Positions 30,973 through 38,447 of a stretch of DNA of 40,948 bases are shown here, one piece after another. The notes below the pieces were generated by a model, which saw nothing but the letters and a program-made list of their open reading frames with translations, had not been told where the DNA came from and did not search any database. Position 1 is the first letter of the stretch; every line of letters starts with the position of its first letter. Position numbers and translations under genes: made by a program. This stretch comes from a virus. The DNA lies in the IMG/VR virus record IMGVR_UViG_3300028840_002795, positions 1 through 40,948 of that record. One strand, 5' to 3'.

Positions 30973-32394
30973 ATGAAACATTACATCGAACCTTATCCAC
31001 ACCAAATGGAAATACTTGAGCTTTCTAAAAAAGAAAACTCTCTTGCGTTGTTGTGGGAGATGGGTACTGGTAAGACTGGCGCAACCATTAACATTATAAG
31101 GAACAAGTTTAACGTTCATAAAGCGATCCTCCGAACCGTTATACTAGGGCCTACAGTAACAATGTATAATTGGCAAAAAGAAATCTCTGTTTGGAGTAAG
31201 ATCCCCGAGGATAGAGTTAAAGTTATTACTGGAAGTGGTAAGAAAAGGATTGACTCGTTACTCGAAGCGTGTAGCGGCGACAATATAATTATAATAAACT
31301 GGGAAGCATTAATAAACGACACTGTATTTAATCTGCTTTGCGATTACGCGCCCATGTTTTTAGTGGGGGATGAATTACATTATGTTAAATCACACAAATC
31401 AAAGCGAAGTAAAAAAGCAGTCAAACTCTCAGACGTTACAAGGAAGCTCGGAGGATATGTTGTCGGACTTACAGGAACTCCCATCATCAATAGTCCCGAG
31501 GACATATTCATGCAATATAAGTTCCTTGATGGTGGACGAATATTCGGTCCGAATTTCTATACTTTTCAAAAGCAATATATGGTCAATATCAATCAAGGAT
31601 GGACAGGTGCCAAGAGTTTTCCGAAATGGGTTCCTAATACAGCACGTACCAAGGAGCTTAACGGAAAGGTTAATAGAATCGCCACTAGAATTACTAAAGA
31701 CGAATGTCTTAAAGATCTTCCACCACTTATCAAAACAAGAAGATATGTAGAATTGTCGAAGGAACAACTCAAGTATTATATTGAGATGAAAAAGGATTTT
31801 ATTACGTATGTGAACTCTAAAGCTGTCGTTGCCAGCATGGCATTGACTAAACTGCAGAAGCTATTAGAGATAACGTACGGCTTTATGAAGGACGAGGAAG
31901 GCGGGTTCCATGAGTTTGTAGATAATCCTAGACTAAAGGAATTAGAAAACTTATTGTTGGAACTTACCCCAAAACACAAAGTAATTGTTTGGGCTTCCTG
32001 GAAGCATAATTATAAAATGATAACTCGGCTATGTGATAGACTTAAGATTAACTATACTACTCTTTTGGAGAAAGCCGAGGCAAAAGAGAATGTTAACCTA
32101 TTCCAAGAGGATCCAAATATTCGTGTTATTGTTGGAAGCCGAAGAGTTGGTGGAATTGGAGTTAATCTTACGGCAGCGTCTTACTCGATCGTATTTTCTA
32201 GGAATTTCAGTTTTGATCAAGAGAAGCAATCTGAAGCTAGAAATCACAGAGGCGGAAGCCAAATACATTCCCAAATTGTTAAAATTGATCTCGTTACGCC
32301 GAAAACAGCTGATGAAAGGGTGTTGGAAGCGTTAGAAAATAAACAAAATATCTCAGACAAAATTATTGATTGGAGTGAAAGCGATGGACTATGA
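30973..32394 (+). CDS. SNF2-type superfamily 2 DNA helicase
   Basis: The 473-residue ATPase has Walker A M-G-T-G-K-T (30-35), motif II D-E-L-H (133-136), motif III G-L-T-G-T-P (165-170), motif V R-R-V-G-G-I-G-V-N-L-T (390-400) and motif VI Q-S-E-A-R-N-H-R (419-426), the SNF2/DEAD-like layout. It likely moves on double-stranded DNA to aid replication or recombination. It is the first gene of the rightward replication row, with a structured leader and no strong Shine-Dalgarno sequence. The next small gene overlaps its end by 11 bases. Confidence 0.92.
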   Translation: MKHYIEPYPHQMEILELSKKENSLALLWEMGTGKTGATINIIRNKFNVHKAILRTVILGPTVTMYNWQKEISVWSKIPEDRVKVITGSGKKRIDSLLEACSGDNIIIINWEALINDTVFNLLCDYAPMFLVGDELHYVKSHKSKRSKKAVKLSDVTRKLGGYVVGLTGTPIINSPEDIFMQYKFLDGGRIFGPNFYTFQKQYMVNINQGWTGAKSFPKWVPNTARTKELNGKVNRIATRITKDECLKDLPPLIKTRRYVELSKEQLKYYIEMKKDFITYVNSKAVVASMALTKLQKLLEITYGFMKDEEGGFHEFVDNPRLKELENLLLELTPKHKVIVWASWKHNYKMITRLCDRLKINYTTLLEKAEAKENVNLFQEDPNIRVIVGSRRVGGIGVNLTAASYSIVFSRNFSFDQEKQSEARNHRGGSQIHSQIVKIDLVTPKTADERVLEALENKQNISDKIIDWSESDGL

Positions 32395-32533
32395 CGCAAA
32401 GGTTATTATTGATCACTTATTAAAGAAGATTGGTGAAATGCAAACGGAAATTGAACTATTGACTTGGAAAACAAAGGAGAAAGAAAATGAACCCGAACAA
32501 CTCGAACTCTTCCCAGACCTGGGGAGAAACTAA
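32384..32533 (+). CDS. Small helical protein overlapping its neighbours
   Basis: A 49-residue frame starting at ATG 32384 follows GGAG by about 8 bases and overlaps the helicase end by 11 bases and the next gene by 47 bases. The product is helical (residues 5-30) and acidic, ending L-E-L-F-P-D-L-G-R-N. The L-E-L-F-P-D-L tail could be a short linear motif for binding a partner. It may alternatively be non-coding; the helix-like composition and ribosome site favour coding. Confidence 0.45.
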   Translation: MDYDAKVIIDHLLKKIGEMQTEIELLTWKTKEKENEPEQLELFPDLGRN

Positions 32534-32963
32534 CTTTGAAGACGTATCTGTTGAAGCACTCGATCAAGCTTTTAGCAGCTACGTCGAGGCAAGAAATGAT
32601 TACGATGAGAAAAATAAAACAGCAAAGGAAGCCCACGCTATTATGGCAGACCTTGAATGGAAGTTTCTCGACCTGCTCAAATCAGCTGGCAAGACTAACT
32701 GGAATGTTGATGGACTCGGAAAATGCTCGGAGTACGAGCGAACCACGTACCAAACACCAAAGTCCGCCGAAGATAAGAAGGCCTTAGCAAAGTACATCCA
32801 GGATAAGTATGGCAAAGAGTCCTTTTGGAACCTCTTTAGTGTAAACAGCCAGACTTTAAACTCTTGGGTTAAAGAAGAGTTACAAGACACAGAACAAATG
32901 ATACCAGGACTAAGCGAGCCTAGTACGATTAAAAAACTGAGACTTACAAGGAGTAAAAAATGA
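32487..32963 (+). CDS. Conserved-looking replication-block protein
   Basis: The 158-residue protein has a very good ribosome site (AAAGGAG). It is helical near residues 23-65 and has W-N-V-D-G-L-G-K-C, then F-W-N-L-F-S-V-N-S-Q-T-L-N-S-W near 110-124, and I-P-G-L near 139-142. This combination is familiar from small phage proteins encoded beside SSB-like genes, but no activity is known to me. It overlaps the following SSB-like gene by 4 bases, so the two are probably translated together. Confidence 0.65.
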   Translation: MNPNNSNSSQTWGETNFEDVSVEALDQAFSSYVEARNDYDEKNKTAKEAHAIMADLEWKFLDLLKSAGKTNWNVDGLGKCSEYERTTYQTPKSAEDKKALAKYIQDKYGKESFWNLFSVNSQTLNSWVKEELQDTEQMIPGLSEPSTIKKLRLTRSKK

Positions 32964-33706
32964 CAGATGTAGTAACGACAAATGGAAATGAAGTAACCGC
33001 AGAACAAACAGCCGCTTGGGGCCAAGCCTCGAACCTCGGTACAGAGGATTACAGACTGAGTAACATCCTACTTATGCACGGTATGAGTAAGATGGTTAAA
33101 GACCGTGACCATGAAGCAAAAGAAGGAGACTTCCGTGATAACAGAACTGGAGACTTGCTTGGTTCTATTGACGAGCCTATGGGTTTTATTCCTTTTCATT
33201 TAGAAAAGAGATGGGACGTTGAAAAATTGGTAGACGGTAAATGGGTGTGGGATAGGACTGAGTACTTTGACCAAAGTAATGCCCAGAGACCCGCATCGCG
33301 GTCCAAGAATAAAAGGATGCCAGTATTAGATGAATGTTTTTTCGTTATGTATCGCGCTTTTGTATTACGCACACACGATCTAGAGCGCGGCGTAGTGAAA
33401 CCATATATAGTTGACTTCAAAAACTCATCCCGAGAAACAGGAAGACAATTAGGCCAGAGTATGTTCCAAGAAAATGCCTTGGAGAAGTTATCCCCGGCTG
33501 CGTACACCTTTGAATTAAGGGCTACGGAAGTGAATGGGAAGGAACATACCTGGCTTGCTTTTGGTATAACCAAAGGTGAGAAATCATCCAAAGAGGATGA
33601 AGCTCAAGCCTTTAAAATGTATAGACTCTTGAAAGAGATGGATGTTTCGGAAGCTGAAAAGCCCGAAGCAGAAGCTACTTTTGCAGAGGATACTGTGGAG
33701 TTTTAA
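32960..33706 (+). CDS. Putative single-stranded DNA-binding protein
   Basis: The 248-residue product has a mixed alpha/beta core and a strongly acidic C-terminus ending E-D-T-V-E-F. A negative tail with a terminal Phe is typical of SSBs (E. coli SSB, T7 gp2.5), where it recruits polymerase and helicase. The core has W-D-R-T-E-Y-F-D near residues 92-99 and many Arg/Lys near 105-120. The place between helicase and DNA polymerase fits. The OB-fold is not directly visible, so the call is an inference from tail and context. Confidence 0.5.
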   Translation: MTDVVTTNGNEVTAEQTAAWGQASNLGTEDYRLSNILLMHGMSKMVKDRDHEAKEGDFRDNRTGDLLGSIDEPMGFIPFHLEKRWDVEKLVDGKWVWDRTEYFDQSNAQRPASRSKNKRMPVLDECFFVMYRAFVLRTHDLERGVVKPYIVDFKNSSRETGRQLGQSMFQENALEKLSPAAYTFELRATEVNGKEHTWLAFGITKGEKSSKEDEAQAFKMYRLLKEMDVSEAEKPEAEATFAEDTVEF

Positions 33707-33900
33707 TGCTTAAGAAAAAAGAACCGACAACACAACTTTATGTTAGAGGTATCACAATTAAGAACAAGAAGTTTCTTAATGTTCTTGCAAAAGAATACAA
33801 CTATAAGATGGGGGAGGTTTTAAACTCCCTCATTGAAACTCAAAGGAGTAAGTATGAGTCAGGTCGCAAAAGACGCACTAGTTCTAAGTCAAAAAATTAA
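33706..33900 (+). CDS. Possible ribbon-helix-helix DNA-binding protein
   Basis: The 64-residue product starts in the stop of the previous gene (TAATG). A strand (T-T-Q-L-Y-V-R-G-I, residues 8-16) is followed by two helices (K-F-L-N-V-L-A-K-E-Y and M-G-E-V-L-N-S-L-I-E) and a basic Ser-rich tail, the arrangement of Arc/MetJ-type proteins. Such dimers bind palindromic operators, and it could be the regulator acting at 22789-22802 or at the ACACGT sites. The next gene overlaps its end by 47 bases. Confidence 0.5.
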   Translation: MLKKKEPTTQLYVRGITIKNKKFLNVLAKEYNYKMGEVLNSLIETQRSKYESGRKRRTSSKSKN

Positions 33901-34096
33901 CCAGATGGTTACAGCTCAAGTCCTAGCTTTGTTCCAGGAAGAAACTGGAGTAGTGACCCTTGATCTTAACGCTACTAACGGTCGTGATTACGTCGTAGAA
34001 GTAAAGACTAAGAGAAAGAGAGCTACTAAGAAAGTGACTAAGAAAGCTGGGAAAGCCAAAGTTACCAAGAAAAAAGCTACTCGCAGAAGAAAGTGA
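33854..34096 (+). CDS. Small protein with histone-like basic tail
   Basis: The 80-residue product starts at ATG 33854 after AAAGGAGTAAGT. The first 50 residues are helical and beta; residues 50-80 are a Lys/Arg/Thr/Ala-rich tail with repeated K-K-V/A-T-K-K, much like bacterial histone H1-like tails. It probably binds DNA non-specifically, perhaps to compact or protect phage or host DNA. The gene for DNA polymerase starts within its stop. Confidence 0.65.
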   Translation: MSQVAKDALVLSQKINQMVTAQVLALFQEETGVVTLDLNATNGRDYVVEVKTKRKRATKKVTKKAGKAKVTKKKATRRRK

Positions 34097-35844
34097 TTAC
34101 TGTCTTCGACATAGAAGCGAACGCAAAGAAAGTTCGTCATGTCTCTGAAGTCCATTGTATCTCTGCCCTGAACGAACGCGGTTTATTTTTGTTCGGACCA
34201 GATAGACTATCAGAAGGCATCGAATTTCTTTTGCAGTCACAGGTCTTGGTCGGGCATAATATCTTATGCTACGACCTACCTGTCCTCGAAAGGATCCTGG
34301 GATTTAGATGGAGTGGTGAAGTTTTTGACACTCTTAACGTGTCGCGGCTGATCTACACAAACCTCTTTGAATTAGATTATACCAAGAAAAAGGTCGCACC
34401 GCGACTATACGGCTCACATTCTTTGGAAGCTTGGGGGCATAGACTAGGGGAACACAAGGGAGAGTTTCGCGGTCCGTGGGACAAGTACACTCCTGAAATG
34501 GGCAAGTATTGTGAGCAGGATACCAAGGTAAACAAAGCCCTATATGATAAACTAGTATCTAAGGACTATAGCAAGGAAGCTATAGAATTAGAGCATGATT
34601 TTCAAAAGGTTATCTATAATCAGGAAAGTAATGGAATACTTTTCGACACGAAAAAAGCCGAAGCCCTCGCCGCTACCGTCGAGCAAGATCTCGATGCTCT
34701 TAGAGAACGACTATCCCCAATCCTTCCAGTACGAATTAAGCGAGGAAAACTGTTTATACCTAAGAAGGATAATAGCAAACTGGGATATAGAACAGGATGC
34801 CCTAGTACTAAAATTACCTGGATTGAACCTAACCCTGGAAGTAGAGAACAGGTTGTCCACTTCTTTCAACAAAAATACGGATGGCAACCTACTGTATTTA
34901 CCGACAACAATAACCCAAAAGTGGATGATGAAGTCCTCCGAGGATTACCTTATCCCGAAGCAGAACAGTTCGCCGACCTTTTCGAGCGAATCAAGGTCCG
35001 AGGATACATAACTAGTGGTAAAAATGCTTGGCTTAAATTGGTTGAGAACGGAAGAATTTACGGATCTGTTAATACTAATGGCGCTGTTACAGGCAGGTGT
35101 ACTCATAGCAATCCTAATCTATCTCAAGTTCCATCGGTAAGAGGCTACAAAGGCAAAGAGTGTAGAGAGTTATTTCACTCTGGCAATGGATGGATGGTAG
35201 GAGCAGACGCCAGCGGGATTGAACTACGAATGTTAGGACATTACCTGCATAGATATGATGGAGGAGAGTATGCTAAAGAAGCAGTTGTTGGCGATGTCCA
35301 TACAAAAAACCAAGAGGCGGGCGAAATTCCAACTAGGGATATGGCCAAAACTTTTATTTACGCTCTGTTATATGGGGCTGGTAATGAAAAGCTTGGTGCA
35401 ATTATTACTGGAAAGAAACTAAAATCAGAGAACCTGCGAGTCGGCAAGGAAACAAGAGAGAAATTATATCACAGAATTGTAGGTTTGGGTCGCCTAGTGG
35501 ACGACGTACAGCGGGCCGCGAAGAACAGGGGATGGCTCAAGGGATTAGACGGTCGTCACCTCCATATTAGAAGTCAGCACAAGGCCCTAAATACTTTGTT
35601 TCAAGGCGCGGGAGCCGTGGTTATGAAGAAAGCTAACGTCATATTTTGGGACGATCCTATGGAGTGTCAGCAGGTTTTAAACGTGCATGACGAATGGGAA
35701 GTAGTAACTAATAATCAATCAATAACAGAAGATATAGGTCAACGAATGGTTGACTCAATTAAACTAGCAGGGGAATATTATAATCTTAATTTACCCTTGG
35801 ATGGTGAGTATAAGATAGGCAAGAACTGGGCGGAGGTACACTGA
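34093..35844 (+). CDS. DNA polymerase, family A (T7-like)
   Basis: The 583-residue enzyme has a 3'-5' exonuclease (D6-I-E8; N56 and D61 in G-H-N-I-L-C-Y-D; Y139 and D143) and a polymerase with motif A D-A-S-G-I-E-L-R (D372), motif B R-D-M-A-K-T-F-I-Y (415-423) and motif C V-H-D-E-W (531-535). All catalytic acids are present. Tyr423 matches T7 Tyr526 (Phe762 of E. coli Pol I). It is shorter than T7 Pol (704), lacking part of the T7 thumb region that holds thioredoxin. The GTG start overlaps the preceding TGA. Confidence 0.95.
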   Translation: MITVFDIEANAKKVRHVSEVHCISALNERGLFLFGPDRLSEGIEFLLQSQVLVGHNILCYDLPVLERILGFRWSGEVFDTLNVSRLIYTNLFELDYTKKKVAPRLYGSHSLEAWGHRLGEHKGEFRGPWDKYTPEMGKYCEQDTKVNKALYDKLVSKDYSKEAIELEHDFQKVIYNQESNGILFDTKKAEALAATVEQDLDALRERLSPILPVRIKRGKLFIPKKDNSKLGYRTGCPSTKITWIEPNPGSREQVVHFFQQKYGWQPTVFTDNNNPKVDDEVLRGLPYPEAEQFADLFERIKVRGYITSGKNAWLKLVENGRIYGSVNTNGAVTGRCTHSNPNLSQVPSVRGYKGKECRELFHSGNGWMVGADASGIELRMLGHYLHRYDGGEYAKEAVVGDVHTKNQEAGEIPTRDMAKTFIYALLYGAGNEKLGAIITGKKLKSENLRVGKETREKLYHRIVGLGRLVDDVQRAAKNRGWLKGLDGRHLHIRSQHKALNTLFQGAGAVVMKKANVIFWDDPMECQQVLNVHDEWEVVTNNQSITEDIGQRMVDSIKLAGEYYNLNLPLDGEYKIGKNWAEVH

Positions 35845-36221
35845 TGATTAAGATGAAAGATGGTAAACTTATAAAAGTAGAGAAACCTAAGAACGCACAA
35901 GCCACGTTACGCGATACGGTGGCCATGCTTGATAGACAGAACAGCGATATTAAACAGATTGAGTGGAGATTTTTTGATCAAGTGTTAGATAGTAGGGATT
36001 TCACCAAGACGACAAATACTCTAGATGCAATGAAGCTATTCTATGAGGGACTTTGGGAAACCATAATCTTTCCACTGCAGTCTGACCATGCAGCAAAGGA
36101 CAAGGAAGTTGGACGACTCATTATTGAAACCGTTGAGAATCAAAAAAGGGCGGAGCGACTCGAAGAAGAGAACGAAACCCTTAGAGAAAGACTTTCACAA
36201 GAAGGTCATAAAGAAGCTTAA
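35844..36221 (+). CDS. Small coiled-coil replication-block protein
   Basis: The 125-residue product starts in the polymerase stop (TGATG) with a strong GGAGG site. Residues 20-60 are helical and charged, with I-E-W-R-F-F-D-Q; the C-terminal 35 residues are a coiled coil rich in Glu, Arg and Leu. It may be an oligomeric accessory to the polymerase or nuclease. The nuclease gene overlaps its last 134 bases in another frame, so the nuclease start is uncertain. Confidence 0.6.
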   Translation: MIKMKDGKLIKVEKPKNAQATLRDTVAMLDRQNSDIKQIEWRFFDQVLDSRDFTKTTNTLDAMKLFYEGLWETIIFPLQSDHAAKDKEVGRLIIETVENQKRAERLEEENETLRERLSQEGHKEA

Positions 36222-36504
36222 AAGTGTTCGGGGTTTATATTTTTTCACTAAAGAAGCTGCCTCCATTAGGGGAATACCTGACATTATCGGATGCACTAGA
36301 GGCGGTAGGTTTTTTGCTTGGGAACTCAAACGCTCAAAGTGGGAGATATATTATAAGACAAAGCCAGGGCTCAAGTTATCTGGCAGAACAAAGCTCCAAT
36401 GGCATAATATTGAAAAAATACGACGAGCAGGAGGAATAGCTGAGTTTGTTTATCCTGAGAATTTCAAAGAACAATTAACTATTATTTGCGGAACCTCTGA
36501 CTAG
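36088..36504 (+). CDS. VRR-NUC-type nuclease
   Basis: The up to 138-residue product has the VRR-NUC/PD-(D/E)xK signature: E33, G-I-P-D-I-I-G (62-68, D65) and A-W-E-L-K (E79, K81). Such phage enzymes resolve branched DNA, comparable in role with T7 endonuclease I. The only ATG (36088) has no good ribosome site; TTG codons at 36109, 36124 or 36133 are alternatives. The conserved domain begins near residue 31. It ends against the convergent late genes and shares their terminal hairpin. Confidence 0.78.
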   Translation: MQQRTRKLDDSLLKPLRIKKGRSDSKKRTKPLEKDFHKKVIKKLKSVRGLYFFTKEAASIRGIPDIIGCTRGGRFFAWELKRSKWEIYYKTKPGLKLSGRTKLQWHNIEKIRRAGGIAEFVYPENFKEQLTIICGTSD

Positions 36505-36769
36505 AGGTTGCAGAGAAACCTGTGTCGATTAATTCTTTACGGGTCTCGGGATCGTTGAGGTCAAAGAACTCAGTAACCCAACGCTTACATCTTTTGGATA
36601 AGAATCTTTTCTTTTCGCAATATGTGTAACAAAAACCTGGCTTATCTGGGCACAGTCTCAACCGCCGATTTTTCAATTTCGGAGGCGAAGCTGCGAGCAA
36701 GGAGCTGCAACTCAAATTCAATGTCATCAAGCACAGCATGATCAGGTTTATCTTTGTTGGACTCTTCAT
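36482..36769 (-). CDS. Lipoprotein-like small Cys-rich protein (outer spanin candidate)
   Basis: The 95-residue product from ATG 36769 has a hydrophobic N-terminus (residues 7-25) ending L-N-L-S-C-S-S, a lipobox-like site though N replaces the usual residue at -3. The mature part has L-C-P-D-K-P-G-F-C-Y-T-Y-C-E and K-R-C-K-R-W, then D-L-N-D-P-E-T-R. It overlaps the gene at 36642-36875 in another frame, as outer spanins overlap inner spanins in Rz/Rz1 pairs. The Cys-rich body is not typical of Rz1, so the role is tentative. Confidence 0.5.
   Translation of the reverse strand: MKSPTKINLIMLCLMTLNLSCSSLLAASPPKLKNRRLRLCPDKPGFCYTYCEKKRFLSKRCKRWVTEFFDLNDPETRKELIDTGFSATSSQRFRK
36492..36509. repeat. 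Hairpin at the convergent gene junction
   Basis: AACCTCT and AGAGGTT form a perfect 7-bp stem around GACT, at the stop of the rightward nuclease gene and near the end of the leftward gene. No T run follows on either strand, so it is not a standard terminator but may slow or protect transcripts. Confidence 0.5.
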
Positions 36770-36875
36770 AGTATTTCTTCTCAAGTCTGTATAACTTCTT
36801 CTTATACCTAAGTTTAGCTTCATCACTCCAGAGGCGGAGACCCGCCCCTAAGAGTTCAAAAATTGCTACAATCAC
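36642..36875 (-). CDS. Small helical protein, inner spanin candidate
   Basis: The 77-residue product begins with GTG that overlaps the previous stop (GTGA). The N-terminus (M-I-V-A-I-F-E-L-L-G-A-G-L) is amphipathic or weakly membrane-binding, followed by a charged coiled-coil region (residues 20-45) and an acidic helix. This resembles a short Rz-like inner spanin with a weak anchor, and its overlap with the lipoprotein-like gene supports that. Other roles are possible, since a clear transmembrane helix is missing. Confidence 0.5.
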   Translation of the reverse strand: MIVAIFELLGAGLRLWSDEAKLRYKKKLYRLEKKYYEESNKDKPDHAVLDDIEFELQLLARSFASEIEKSAVETVPR

Positions 36876-37330
36876 AATGATTCCATATTAGCGTGTTCTG
36901 GTGCATCTACGGGCTGAGTAGCTTCCATGTTAGCAATCCATCCTGTAATACCGTCGAGTACAGCTTGGTATCTTGCTGCATCAGGCGGCTCAATACCACT
37001 AGCTTTTTCTGCAGACTGACTAGCTTTAAGCTCGTGCATACCTGCGTCCAAAAGTCTTAGCAAGAAAACAACTCTTGGTGAGTCGTAGTTGTACTCTTTG
37101 TTTAGGTCTGGTAGTTCAATGTCTTCTGGATGAGACTTAGGTAAATCAAGAGCAGTTTGTCCCTTGAAGTAGTCGAAGTCTGCTTGCATGACAGCGTGAT
37201 ACTTTTTGTATCTAACGATGTCATTCATGTCAGCATTGTAGTTACCAGCCGAAGCTGACTTAGAAATTTCGTTTCTAAACAACAGCATATTGTTTAGTAG
37301 ATAAGAGATGTGTAAGTTTCTAATTTTCAT
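36872..37330 (-). CDS. Late-region protein of unknown function
   Basis: The 152-residue product starts after AAGGATAATT. It is helical near residues 10-25 and 95-105, with Y-K-K-Y-H-A-V-M-Q-A-D-F-D-Y-F-K-G-Q near 41-58, and a Pro/Glu-rich tail. It has no signal peptide. It is part of the small-gene row that follows the tail genes and precedes the spanin-like pair. No family is recognised. Confidence 0.55.
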   Translation of the reverse strand: MKIRNLHISYLLNNMLLFRNEISKSASAGNYNADMNDIVRYKKYHAVMQADFDYFKGQTALDLPKSHPEDIELPDLNKEYNYDSPRVVFLLRLLDAGMHELKASQSAEKASGIEPPDAARYQAVLDGITGWIANMEATQPVDAPEHANMESL

Positions 37331-37332
37331 AA

Positions 37333-37548
37333 TTATCCTTCTTTACCGTCAATCTTGTCTAATAGGTCCATGATCATAGGCTTAACTACTGGCATAACTG
37401 CAAGTAGAAGATCGTCAACTTTGTTCTCTGATTTCAAAGCTTCAGCTGAAACCCAATCAAATACTGACTCGACTACTAACTTAGCAGCGTCCTCACCTAA
37501 GTCTAGACCCTTTCCTTTTAAGTCATCTAATAACAATTTAACATCCAT
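37333..37548 (-). CDS. Small acidic helical protein
   Basis: The 71-residue protein begins directly after the stop of the preceding gene (TAG then ATG). It is helical throughout, acidic, with V-V-E-S-V-F-D-W-V near residues 25-33 and a hydrophobic patch L-L-L-A-V-M-P-V-V near 46-54. It may be a membrane-associated or assembly factor. The function is unknown. Confidence 0.55.
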   Translation of the reverse strand: MDVKLLLDDLKGKGLDLGEDAAKLVVESVFDWVSAEALKSENKVDDLLLAVMPVVKPMIMDLLDKIDGKEG

Positions 37549-37722
37549 CTATCTCTCCTTGATAAGTTCTGAGTGAATATCGTACACTCTTTGATCTATA
37601 GTTCTCAACATACTTTTTATATCACGAACTTCTTCTTTAGTAGCAAAAGTAAAATTAGCATAAGCAACGAGTGATGCTCCTAAGCCTACTAAGTATAGCA
37701 CATATTTTATCTCGCTTCTCAT
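37549..37722 (-). CDS. 57-residue membrane protein, lysis candidate
   Basis: The frame from ATG 37722 (preceded by AGGAG) to TAG 37549 abuts both neighbours exactly. Residues 7-25 (Y-V-L-Y-L-V-G-L-G-A-S-L-V-A-Y-A) are a likely transmembrane helix, followed by a charged helical tail. Single-helix proteins of this size near spanin-like genes can be holins or antiholins, which gives a second holin candidate besides 17619-17870. Confidence 0.6.
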   Translation of the reverse strand: MRSEIKYVLYLVGLGASLVAYANFTFATKEEVRDIKSMLRTIDQRVYDIHSELIKER

Positions 37723-38439
37723 TTATACTCCTAATGCTGTTAACTCCGCAAGGATAGCTGTCTTATCCGCTGTAGTTATAAGGGTTTCGTCCGGGACGTA
37801 AGCAGTAATCTCTTCTTTTGCTGTAAGAAGTGACCCGCTTTCTAACATAGATTTAATTAGGTTTAAGTCAGGGTCTTGTAAGACTAACTTTACCTGAGCA
37901 GTTGTTAAGGGTTTCGCCGCATTAAGAGCGTTCATAAAAGCAACGATCCTCTTCCCACCTTCTCTTGCAAAAAGAGCTTGTTGTATTCCAGCTTCTTTAT
38001 TTATGTTCGCCTGGATGGCTGCAGTATGTGTTTCCAACTGAGCCAAGAGAGCTTCATCGTCATCGTCTTTGATGTGTTTTATTAGTGCCGACATATCGGT
38101 CCACGTTCCGCCTAACGACTCCAGTTGAACCGCTTCATAGATGTTAGGTAGGGCATCGAGCCTCGTACTGAGTGCCGCGATCCGATCTAGCTCGGCTATG
38201 ATGGCCGTGACTCTAGCTAACTCATCTACTTTAAAGTCTACAAGCTCATCTTCAAACACACTAAGAGGTGGTTTGTTTTCCATCTGTAGATTGTTGTATG
38301 TTTGCTCCTCCGGGTCGTAAGCCTGTAGCAAATTTTCATATAATCTAGTGACTAGATCTGAGATAACATCATCAACTTCGTAACCATTGATCTCCGCTGT
38401 CCATGTTGCTAAATCTTTTCCTTCGTATGTGCTGCTCAT
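37723..38439 (-). CDS. Tail-adjacent helical protein
   Basis: The 238-residue product is acidic and mainly helical, with Leu/Ala-rich helices in residues 70-100 and 140-180, and no membrane segment. It starts 8 bases after the large tail protein stop. Proteins placed after a tail fibre or spike gene are often fibre chaperones or short tail parts; this one has no recognisable chaperone motif. Its stop abuts the ATG of the small membrane protein. Confidence 0.55.
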   Translation of the reverse strand: MSSTYEGKDLATWTAEINGYEVDDVISDLVTRLYENLLQAYDPEEQTYNNLQMENKPPLSVFEDELVDFKVDELARVTAIIAELDRIAALSTRLDALPNIYEAVQLESLGGTWTDMSALIKHIKDDDDEALLAQLETHTAAIQANINKEAGIQQALFAREGGKRIVAFMNALNAAKPLTTAQVKLVLQDPDLNLIKSMLESGSLLTAKEEITAYVPDETLITTADKTAILAELTALGV

Positions 38440-38447
38440 ATATACCT

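Noticed and set aside
31299-31309. CTGGGAAGCA inside the helicase gene as another riboregulator target
   Set aside because: It encodes Trp-Glu-Ala within the frame and is far from any start codon; TGG-GAA codon pairs make this sequence common in genes.
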